A DNA stretch of 64,000 nt from Streptomyces sp. CB02056. Its GTDB lineage: Bacteria > Actinomycetota > Actinomycetes > Streptomycetales > Streptomycetaceae. The position numbers were made by a program, and so were the translations under genes. The notes beneath the pieces are model-generated. The model ran no database searches. It was given only the letters and a program-made list of their open reading frames with translations, and had not been told where the DNA came from. Where the stretch lies: assembly GCF_001905545.1 (NCBI RefSeq), contig NZ_LIPD01000007.1, positions 689,045 through 753,044 on the forward strand. Reading direction: 5' to 3'. Below are positions 53,883 to 60,906 of the stretch, one piece after another (within the stretch, counting starts at the first letter, position 1; each line of letters starts with the position of its first letter).

Positions 53883-54944
53883 TCAGATCCCCAGCACCCT
53901 GCCGAGGTCGTACGAGACCGGCTCCTCCAACTGCGCGTAGGTGCAGCTCTCCGGCGTGCGGTCCGGGCGCCAGCGGCGGAACTGCGCCGTGTGCCGGAAC
54001 CGGGTGCCCTCCATGTGGTCGTACGCGACCTCGGCCACCCGCTCGGGGCGCAGCGCGATCCAGGAGAGGTCCTTGCCGCCGGTCCAGCGGCTGACCGCGC
54101 CGGGCAGCCGGCCCTCGGCGTGCGCGGCCTCGTCCGCCCAGCCGCCCCACGGGTGCCGGGACAGGTCGTCCATCCGCAACGGGGCCAGTTCCTCGGCGAG
54201 TTCGCGGCGGCGGGCCATCGGGAAGGCTGCGCAGACGCCGACGTGCTGCAGCCTGCCGCCGTCGTCGAAGATGCCGAGCAGCAGCGAGCCGACCACCGGG
54301 CCGCTCTTGTGCTCGCGGTAGCCGGCCACCACGCAGTCGGCGGTGCGCTCGTGCTTGATCTTGTACATGCTCCGCTCCCCCGGCCGGTACGGCTGGTCCA
54401 GCGGTTTGGCGACCACCCCGTCCAGCCCGGCGCCCTCGAACTCGGCGAACCAGGTCCGGGCGAGGTCGAGGTCGGTGGCGGCGGGGGCGGTGAACACCGG
54501 GTCGGCGGCGTCGGCGAGCGCGGCCTCCAGGGCCGGGCGGCGCACCGACAGCGGCTCGTCCACCAGCGAGTCGTCACCGAGGGCGAGCAGGTCGAAGGCG
54601 ACGAAGGAGGCCGGGGTCCGCTCGGCGAGCAGCTTCACCCGGCTCGCGGCCGGGTGGATGCGCTCCAGCAGCTCCTCGAAACGCAGCCGGCCGTCCCGGG
54701 CGATCACCACCTCGCCGTCCAGCACGCAGCGCGGCGGCAGCTCCCGCCGGAACGCCTCGACCAGCTCGGGGAAGTACCTGGTCAGCGGCTTGCCGGTACG
54801 GCTGCCGAGCTCCACCTCGTCGCCGTCGCGGAACACGATCGAACGGAAGCCGTCCCACTTGGCCTCGTACTGCATCCCGGGCGGGATCTTGGCCACCGAC
54901 TTGGCGAGCATCGGCGCCACCGGTGGCATCACGGGCAGGTCCAT
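53883..54944 (-). CDS. ATP-dependent DNA ligase (LigC-like)
   Basis: A 353-residue nucleotidyltransferase ligase. The AMP-accepting Lys is in motif I YEAKWDGFRS, followed by LGSRTGKPL (motif Ia), VLDGEVVI (III), FVAFDLLAL (IIIa), GLDGVVAKPL (IV) and SMYKIKHERTADCVV (V); the C-terminal OB fold completes the minimal ligase. Actinobacterial LigC enzymes repair breaks, partly with free-standing LigD-type polymerases. It is divergent from such a polymerase gene with only 66 bp between start codons, so the two are probably co-expressed. On the minus strand GAGGAT lies 7 nt before the ATG, suggesting a leaderless mRNA (GAGGA as ribosome site is the alternative). Confidence 0.92.
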   Translation of the reverse strand: MDLPVMPPVAPMLAKSVAKIPPGMQYEAKWDGFRSIVFRDGDEVELGSRTGKPLTRYFPELVEAFRRELPPRCVLDGEVVIARDGRLRFEELLERIHPAASRVKLLAERTPASFVAFDLLALGDDSLVDEPLSVRRPALEAALADAADPVFTAPAATDLDLARTWFAEFEGAGLDGVVAKPLDQPYRPGERSMYKIKHERTADCVVAGYREHKSGPVVGSLLLGIFDDGGRLQHVGVCAAFPMARRRELAEELAPLRMDDLSRHPWGGWADEAAHAEGRLPGAVSRWTGGKDLSWIALRPERVAEVAYDHMEGTRFRHTAQFRRWRPDRTPESCTYAQLEEPVSYDLGRVLGI

Positions 54945-54997
54945 GCGAACGATCCTCGCCCGCTTCGCCCCGGGGCGCGCGCCGGGCGCCCGGCCCT

Positions 54998-55010
54998 TAG
55001 CGTGAAGGGC
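54998..55010 (+). promoter_or_regulatory. -10 box of a predicted leaderless promoter (LigD-type polymerase gene)
   Basis: TAGCGT (54998-55003) stands exactly 7 nt before the ATG at 55011, the same hexamer and spacing as before the VOC gene at 8283. Confidence 0.5.
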
Positions 55011-56018
55011 ATGGGCTCAGCCGTGGAACTGGAAGTCGCCGGGCGCACCGTCCGGCTGTCGAACCCGGACAAGGTGTACTACCCCGAGCGCGGCTTCACC
55101 AAGCTGGACGTCGCGCAGTACTACCTGGCCGTCGCCGACGGGGTGCTGCGCGGACTGCGCGACCGGCCGACCACCCTGCAGCGCTTCCCCGACGGGGTGG
55201 ACGGCGAGTTCTTCTACCAGAAGCGCGCGCCCAAGGGCCTGCCGGAGTGGCTGCCCACCGCCCGGATCGAGTTCCCCAGCGGCCGCTCCGCCGACGAGAT
55301 CTGCCCCACCGAGCCGGCCGCCGTCCTGTGGGCCGCCAACCTGGGCTGCCTCACCTTCCACCCCTGGCCGGTGCGGCGCTCCGACACCGGCCACGTCGAC
55401 GAGCTGCGCATCGACCTCGACCCGCAGCCCGGCACCGACTTCCACGACGCCGTCCGCGCCGCCCACGAACTGCGCGCCCTGCTGGAGGAGTACGGGCTGT
55501 GCGGCTGGCCCAAGTCCTCCGGCGGGCGCGGCCTGCACGTGTACGTGCCGCTGGTGCCCGAGTGGACCTTCACCGACGGGCGGCACGCGGTGATCGCCCT
55601 CGGCCGGGTCCTGGAACAGCGGATGCCCGGGAAGGTCACCACCGCCTGGTGGAAGGAGGAGCGCGGCGAGCGGATCTTCGTCGACTACAACCAGATGGCC
55701 CGCGACCGCACCATCGCCTCCGCCTACTCCCTGCGTGCCCGGCCCCGCGCCACCGCCTCCGCCCCGCTGCGCTGGGAGGAGCTGGACGACGCCGCCCCCG
55801 AGGACTTCGACCTGCGCACCGTCCCCGCCCGCTTCGCCGAACTCGGCGACCTCAACGCCGGGATGGACGGCCAGGCCTTCCGCCTGGAGCCCCTGCTGGA
55901 GCTGTACGACAAGCAGCTCCACGACGAGGGCCTCGGCGAACTCCCCTACCCGCCCGACCACCCCAAGGCCGCCGGCGAACCCCCCCGGGTGCAACCGAGC
56001 CGGGCCAAGAAGAAGTAG
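55011..56018 (+). CDS. LigD-type DNA polymerase/primase domain protein
   Basis: A 335-residue stand-alone polymerase of the archaeo-eukaryotic primase fold as found in NHEJ LigD. Recognisable are NPDKVYYPERGFTKLDVAQYY, FFYQKRAPKGLPEW, HPWPVRRSDTGHVDELRIDLDPQ with the metal Asp pair (DLDP), GWPKSSGGRGLHVYVPL with the nucleotide-binding SGGRGLH, and VDYNQMARDRTIASAYSLRARP. It lacks ligase and nuclease domains; the neighbouring divergent ligase may supply sealing. No Ku gene is visible nearby. Confidence 0.9.
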   Translation: MGSAVELEVAGRTVRLSNPDKVYYPERGFTKLDVAQYYLAVADGVLRGLRDRPTTLQRFPDGVDGEFFYQKRAPKGLPEWLPTARIEFPSGRSADEICPTEPAAVLWAANLGCLTFHPWPVRRSDTGHVDELRIDLDPQPGTDFHDAVRAAHELRALLEEYGLCGWPKSSGGRGLHVYVPLVPEWTFTDGRHAVIALGRVLEQRMPGKVTTAWWKEERGERIFVDYNQMARDRTIASAYSLRARPRATASAPLRWEELDDAAPEDFDLRTVPARFAELGDLNAGMDGQAFRLEPLLELYDKQLHDEGLGELPYPPDHPKAAGEPPRVQPSRAKKK

Positions 56019-56041
56019 GACGCTCCGTCCGCTCCGGAGCC

Positions 56042-57247
56042 TCAGCCCCGCGCACCCACCGGCGCCAGCTCGGCGACGATGCGGACGGCCTCGGCGATCT
56101 GCCCGTCCGTCAGGTCGCCCCGGGCGGTCAGGCGCAGGCGGGAGATGCCGTCCGGGACGGACGGCGGGCGGAAGCAGCCGATGGCGAGGCCCGCGCGGCG
56201 GCAGTCGGCGGCCCAGGCGACGGCGGCCTCCGGGCCCGGGGCGCGGACGGAGACCACCGCGGCCTGCGGCTCGCAGGCGTGCAGTCCGGCGGCGGTGAGC
56301 TGCCGGGCCAGGGTGCGGGCGACCTCGCGGGCGCGCTCGGCGCGGGCCGGCTCCGCGCGCAGCAGGCGCAGCGCGGCGAGGGCGGCCCCGGCGGCGGCCG
56401 GGGCGAGGCCGGTGTCGAAGATGAAGGTGCGGGCGGTCTCGGTGAGGTGCCGGATCACCCGGCGCGGGCCGAGGACGACGCCGCCCTGCGAGCCGAGCGA
56501 CTTGGACAGGGTGGCGGTGGCCACCGTGTCCGGCTGCCCGGCCAGCCCGGCCGCGGCGAGCGCCCCGGTGCCGCCGGGGCCGAGCACGCCCAGCCCGTGC
56601 GCGTCGTCCACCAGCAGCGCGGCGCCGTGCGCGCGGACGGCCTGCGACAGCGCGGGCAGCGGAGCCGCGTCGCCGTCCACCGAGAACACCGAGTCGGTGA
56701 CCACCAGCGCCCGCCGCTGCGCCCGCCCGGCGAGCACCTCGGCCACGGCCGCCGGGTCGCTGTGCGGGGCCCGGTGGACGTCGGCGCGGGAGAGCCGGCA
56801 GCCGTCGATGAGGGAGGCGTGGTTGTAGGCGTCGGAGACGATCAGGGTGTCCGGGTCGGTGAGCGCGGTCAGCGCCGCGAGGTTGGCCGTGTACCCGGAG
56901 GAGAACACCAGCGCGGCCTCCACCCCGCAGAACTCGGCCAGCTCCTCCTCCAGTTCGCTGTGCAGCGCCGTCGTCCCGGTCACCAGCCGCGACCCCGTCG
57001 AGCCCCCGCCCCACCGCAGCGCCGCGTCCGCCGCCGCCCGGGCGACCACCGGATGCCTGGTCAGCCCCAGGTAGTCGTTCCCCGCGAGGTCCAGCACCGC
57101 GTCGTCCGCCCCCCGACTGCGCAACGTCCGCGTCAGCCCCGCCTCCGCCCGCATCACGGCCGTCTCGTCGAGCCAGTCGAAGACGTGCGCGGGTGCGGAG
57201 GCGGCGAGGGCGGAGGGGCGCGGCTCGGCCGCGAGCGGATGGTTCAT
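56042..57247 (-). CDS. bioF: 8-amino-7-oxononanoate synthase
   Basis: A 401-residue PLP-dependent alpha-oxoamine synthase condensing pimeloyl-ACP/CoA with alanine in biotin synthesis. Motifs: LAGNDYLGLTRHPVV, GGGSTGSRLVTGTTALHSELEEELA, SDAYNHASLIDGCRLSRA, LVDDAHGLGVLGPGG and the PLP-Lys segment TLSKSLGSQGGVVLG. The short form with SRLVTG and HGLGVLG separates it from Kbl. The ATG at 57247 has no Shine-Dalgarno sequence but lies 7 nt after CAGAGT, matching a leaderless promoter; the frame continues 22 codons upstream through promoter sequence. No other bio genes are adjacent. Confidence 0.85.
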   Translation of the reverse strand: MNHPLAAEPRPSALAASAPAHVFDWLDETAVMRAEAGLTRTLRSRGADDAVLDLAGNDYLGLTRHPVVARAAADAALRWGGGSTGSRLVTGTTALHSELEEELAEFCGVEAALVFSSGYTANLAALTALTDPDTLIVSDAYNHASLIDGCRLSRADVHRAPHSDPAAVAEVLAGRAQRRALVVTDSVFSVDGDAAPLPALSQAVRAHGAALLVDDAHGLGVLGPGGTGALAAAGLAGQPDTVATATLSKSLGSQGGVVLGPRRVIRHLTETARTFIFDTGLAPAAAGAALAALRLLRAEPARAERAREVARTLARQLTAAGLHACEPQAAVVSVRAPGPEAAVAWAADCRRAGLAIGCFRPPSVPDGISRLRLTARGDLTDGQIAEAVRIVAELAPVGARG

Positions 57248-57253
57248 GCCCGG

Positions 57254-57300
57254 CACTCTGGCATGCCACCGCGCGTCGGGCAATGTGCGGATCGGCACAT
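57254..57300 (-). promoter_or_regulatory. Leaderless promoter and operator of bioF
   Basis: On the minus strand: -35 TTGCCC, 17 nt, -10 CAGAGT, 7 nt, ATG. Directly upstream of the -35 is ATGTGC-N6-GCACAT (57283-57300), a perfect 6+6 inverted repeat suited to a regulator. It does not resemble the BirA or BioQ sites I know. Confidence 0.55.
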
Positions 57301-57424
57301 ATCGACGGGCCACTCCTGTCGTGATTCACCAGTTGTTAACCACATATCAATATCCAATTCATAGAATTCCTCGCCGCATAAATAGTAAGATCCATGCCGA
57401 TCTTTACCTGGGGGGTATGGAAAA
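57301..57424. other. AT-rich island upstream of the WXG100-like operon
   Basis: About 80 bp (57318-57400) of roughly 35-40% GC in a genome near 73%. It contains TTGTTAACCACATATCAATATCC and a possible -10 TAAGAT (57386-57391). It is probably the promoter, and is a candidate target for Lsr2-type xenogeneic silencing. Confidence 0.5.
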
Positions 57425-57877
57425 ATGACCGACCTCGAATTCGAGCGCCGCATGAATCCGTGGCTCTTCGACGACAAGGGCAATCTGACCGAAGCCGCGA
57501 AGAAGCAGTTCCCGGACCTCGCCGGGGCCAACGCCGCCCCGGTCTCACTGGCCCCGGCGGGCGGCGGCAAGACCATCGCCGTGAACGCCGGCGCGCTCCA
57601 GCAGGCCGCGCAGAACGCCTTCGCCCTGCGGGACTCCGTCAAGACGGAGTGCGACCAACCCGGCGAGCACGTCAACGCCGCCGCCGCGTCGCTCAAGGGC
57701 TGGAACCTCGGCGGCACGCTCACCGGCACCTGGGGCACCTGGACCAGCCAGTCCGCGAGCCTCCAGAGCACCGTCGGCGAGGTCGGGACCAACCTGCAGA
57801 CCACGGCCCGGAGTTACAGCAGGACCGACTCCGACATCCAGGCCAACTTCAACCAGACGCAGGGCGCAACCAGCTAG
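57425..57877 (+). CDS. Small WXG100/ESX-associated-like protein
   Basis: A 150-residue protein of no clearly named family. The N-terminus TDLEFERRMNPWLFDD is followed by a helical, Ala/Gln-rich part (ALQQAAQNAFALRDSVKTE), with LKGWNLGGTL-type W-x-x-G, and a second helix ending QTTARSYSRTDSDIQANF. Size, two long helices and the W-containing turn resemble ESX/WXG100-type secreted proteins of streptomycetes. No signal peptide. It lies 31 bp before the large WXG-like protein gene. The ATG at 57425 has only a weak GG-rich ribosome site. Secretion by a type VII system is inference; no EccC or other secretion genes are in the window. Confidence 0.6.
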   Translation: MTDLEFERRMNPWLFDDKGNLTEAAKKQFPDLAGANAAPVSLAPAGGGKTIAVNAGALQQAAQNAFALRDSVKTECDQPGEHVNAAAASLKGWNLGGTLTGTWGTWTSQSASLQSTVGEVGTNLQTTARSYSRTDSDIQANFNQTQGATS

Positions 57878-57908
57878 CCACAGCACACACGGGGGAAGCA
57901 GCACCACC

Positions 57909-60137
57909 ATGGTGACGTACAGTCAGCTCAATCAGGTCGACCTCGGCAGCCTCGCCTCCGCGGCGGGAGACTTCGAGAGCCTCGTCCGCAAGTGGGACCT
58001 CACCCAGCGGATGCAGAACGAGGTCATCGGCACCATCCAGCAGTCCGGCTGGCACGGCGACGCCGCCGGACTCGCCAACGCCAAGCTCACCTGGGCCCGC
58101 GACCAGATCCACGCCGCCTTCGAGGAGGCCTCGGCCCTGGCGAAGACACTGCGCGACGCCCACACCGAGATCACGGCCGCGAAGAACGACCTCACCACCG
58201 CGGTCCGGAACGCCACGGACGCCGGCCTCACCGTCGACGGCGAGGGCGCGGTCCACTGGCCGCCGCCCACCAACCAGGCGGACAAGAAGGACGCCGAGTA
58301 CGCCAAGAGCTGGAAGGCCAAGGCCGAGACCGCCGCCAAGGCCATCGGCGACGCGATCGACCGCGCCACCGAGGCCGACCTCGACGCCTCCAGGGCCCTG
58401 GGCGACGACACCGGCAGCGACGGCACCGCGTTCAACGCCAACCCCGTCGGCGGCATCCCGGAAGAGGAGGCCAAGGCGGCCACCTACATCCTCAGCCTGG
58501 GCGACCAGGCCTCCGACGCCCAGCTCAAGCACCTCCAGGACATCCTGGACCACCACAAGAACGACCCGCGGTTCGCCACCTCCTTCTACGGCAACCAGGA
58601 CCCGGCGACCTTCATGGCCAAGTACGGCGCGATGGCGCAGAGCGGCGACTACGCCAACAGCTCGGCCCGCACCGCGGCGATCAAGGGCATCCAGCAGGAC
58701 CTGGGCCTCACCCTGGCCACCGCGACCGACACCAAACAGCCGCTGCACGTCTCGGACGAGTGGGAGAAGAGGTTCCGCGCCGCCGGGGCGAAGCAGATCC
58801 CGGTGCCGCCCGGCGCCGACCCGGCGCACAGTCCGTACGGCTACCAGATCATGGCCAACCTGCTGCGGACCGGGTCGTACGACGCGCACTTCCTCACGCC
58901 GGTCGCCCAGCACATCACCCAGCTCACCCAGGAGAACCCGATGCGCTGGGACGCGGCCACCAAGGCCGCGTACCCGTTCACCGAGCTCAAGTTCATCGGT
59001 GTGCCGGACAAGGACGGCAACATCCGGGGCATCAACCCGATGTCCGCCGTCCTGGAGGGGCTCGGCCACAGCCCCGAGGCCGCCACCAGGTTCTTCCACG
59101 ACGCCCCGACCACCTACAACCCGGACGGCACCGTCAAGAGCACCGGCGGCAAGAACACCTACCTCGACATGCTCACCGACACCGGCCCCCGGTCCGTCCT
59201 CATCGACCAGCAGTACCCACCCCGGCCCAACCCCGGCACGGCCGACCCGTTCGACGTCACCGCCCTGGGCCACGCCCTGGAGGCGGCCACCACGGGCAAG
59301 GCGTACGACGACGACGGAAAGTTCCCCCCGCACACCGCCGCGATGAACGACATCATGAAGAGCGTGGTGGACAGGTTCGGCAGCAAGGACGGCCCGGACC
59401 TGCTCAAGGGCGGCCTGTTCGCGAACCTCAACGGCAGCCTCGGGAACATGACCGCCAACTACATCGGCGACGTCCAGAACGCGCTGGAGGGAGCGGGCGC
59501 CGGCTCGAACCTCCTCGGCCAGCCCGCGGTCGCGCGCCTGCTCGGTGCGCTCGGCCAGGATCCGGACGCCTATGCCTCGATAGCGACCGCGCAGCAGGCG
59601 TACACCACGGCCCAGCTCCAGGACGTACTGGCCCACCCCGAGTTGCACAAGGACCTGGGCATGGCGGTCGAGAACGTCGCCAACCCGGCCGGGAAGGTCA
59701 ACGGTCTGATCACCAGCGCCATGATCGAAGCCATCTACAACAAGCACACCGCCAGCGACGCCGAGTTCAACGCCGCCATCGACACCAAGCGGGAGATCGC
59801 CGGCCAGGTCTGGTCGTTCGCCGGCGACGCGATCAAGGGCGGAGCGCCCCTGATCGGCGAGGGCATCGACACCGCGGTCAACCAGATCATGGACAGCGTC
59901 GCCGACAGCTACAAGGTGGACACCCACAACGACGCCAGCGACGAGGCCGCCACCGCGAGGACGGAAGCCGAGCGCAAGTCGCACCAGGCGATCCTCAACG
60001 CCATCCACGACGCCGGGCGCAACACCGGCGCCGACCCGAACTACATCAACGACGTGGCCCGCCGAGCCGCCCAGGAGGAGGACACCGGCTACAACAGCGG
60101 CCGGAGCCTGTACCACGATGCGACCCACAAGAACTGA
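57909..60137 (+). CDS. Large WXG100-like-domain protein, putative type VII secretion substrate
   Basis: A 742-residue protein. Its first about 110 residues form a WXG100-like helical hairpin: YSQLNQVDLGSLASAAGDFE, then TIQQSGWHGDAAGLANAKLTWARDQI with W-H-G at the turn. The long remainder is helical and polar, includes a segment around 270-420 with TYNPDGTVKSTGGKNTYLDM, and ends SYKVDTHNDASDEAATARTEAERKSH. No known toxin catalytic motif is identifiable. This layout (WXG domain plus long body, next to a small partner and a membrane protein) is common for ESX-linked or polymorphic-toxin-like loci. The next gene follows after 37 bp. Confidence 0.65.
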   Translation: MVTYSQLNQVDLGSLASAAGDFESLVRKWDLTQRMQNEVIGTIQQSGWHGDAAGLANAKLTWARDQIHAAFEEASALAKTLRDAHTEITAAKNDLTTAVRNATDAGLTVDGEGAVHWPPPTNQADKKDAEYAKSWKAKAETAAKAIGDAIDRATEADLDASRALGDDTGSDGTAFNANPVGGIPEEEAKAATYILSLGDQASDAQLKHLQDILDHHKNDPRFATSFYGNQDPATFMAKYGAMAQSGDYANSSARTAAIKGIQQDLGLTLATATDTKQPLHVSDEWEKRFRAAGAKQIPVPPGADPAHSPYGYQIMANLLRTGSYDAHFLTPVAQHITQLTQENPMRWDAATKAAYPFTELKFIGVPDKDGNIRGINPMSAVLEGLGHSPEAATRFFHDAPTTYNPDGTVKSTGGKNTYLDMLTDTGPRSVLIDQQYPPRPNPGTADPFDVTALGHALEAATTGKAYDDDGKFPPHTAAMNDIMKSVVDRFGSKDGPDLLKGGLFANLNGSLGNMTANYIGDVQNALEGAGAGSNLLGQPAVARLLGALGQDPDAYASIATAQQAYTTAQLQDVLAHPELHKDLGMAVENVANPAGKVNGLITSAMIEAIYNKHTASDAEFNAAIDTKREIAGQVWSFAGDAIKGGAPLIGEGIDTAVNQIMDSVADSYKVDTHNDASDEAATARTEAERKSHQAILNAIHDAGRNTGADPNYINDVARRAAQEEDTGYNSGRSLYHDATHKN

Positions 60138-60174
60138 CCCCGCGTCCCACCACCTGCCACGAGAGCGTTGAGAC

Positions 60175-60885
60175 ATGGTTGACGTCGCCCACATCATCCC
60201 GCCGTCCCCGGACGACCCGCCCCGGCGCCGATCCCGGGTCCGGCCCTGGCACGCCGCCGTCGCCCTCGCGGTGGCCGCCGCGGTGGGCGGCGGGCTGTGG
60301 GCGTGGAAGCCCTGGCAGTCGGTGGAGTTGCCACAGAGCGCGTGCTGGGGGGTCCTGGACGCGAACGACCTGAAGCCGCTGACGGGCCCGGACGGGAAGG
60401 CCACCGAGCCCAGGCCGGCCCGCGAGATCGCCACCCCCATGAAGCCCGCCTCGGGGAGCCGCGACTCCCGTTGCCGCGTCATGTGGCCGGGCGCGACCTT
60501 CCTGCTCGACGCGGAGGTACGTCCGGCGCGCGACCGGATCGACGCCGACCGGAGGAACGATGCCAGTGGTGGATCGGTCGCCCCGCTCGACTTCGGCCCC
60601 GGCACGACCGGGTGGGCCACGGCCAGCGACGTCGTCCCCGGGAACACGTCGGTCCGGCTCTACGTACCGTGCGATTTCGACTCCCCGAGGGACGACAGCG
60701 ACCAGCCCCCGCCGAAGTACTTCGGCGTGCTGATCTCCGGGGACATCGTCGACGGCGCCTCCCTCCGCAAGGCCCACCAGGCGTACACGGACATCGCCCT
60801 CAAGATCGGCAGGGCGGCAGCGACCGCGTACGAGTGCCGGAACACCGTGACGCTGGCCGCTACCGCCCCCCGCGTCCCGTCCTGA
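60175..60885 (+). CDS. Membrane-anchored protein of unknown function
   Basis: A 236-residue protein with a basic proline-rich N-terminus (PPSPDDPPRRRSRVRPW), one membrane segment (AAVALAVAAAVGGGLWAW, about 26-43) and an extracytoplasmic domain with four cysteines (SACWG, SRCRV, YVPCDF, YECRN) that could form two disulfides. Not recognised as a named family. As third gene of the WXG-like set it could be an immunity or assembly partner; that is inferred from position only. Confidence 0.65.
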   Translation: MVDVAHIIPPSPDDPPRRRSRVRPWHAAVALAVAAAVGGGLWAWKPWQSVELPQSACWGVLDANDLKPLTGPDGKATEPRPAREIATPMKPASGSRDSRCRVMWPGATFLLDAEVRPARDRIDADRRNDASGGSVAPLDFGPGTTGWATASDVVPGNTSVRLYVPCDFDSPRDDSDQPPPKYFGVLISGDIVDGASLRKAHQAYTDIALKIGRAAATAYECRNTVTLAATAPRVPS

Positions 60886-60906
60886 CCCGGCCGCCGAGGC
60901 GATCGG

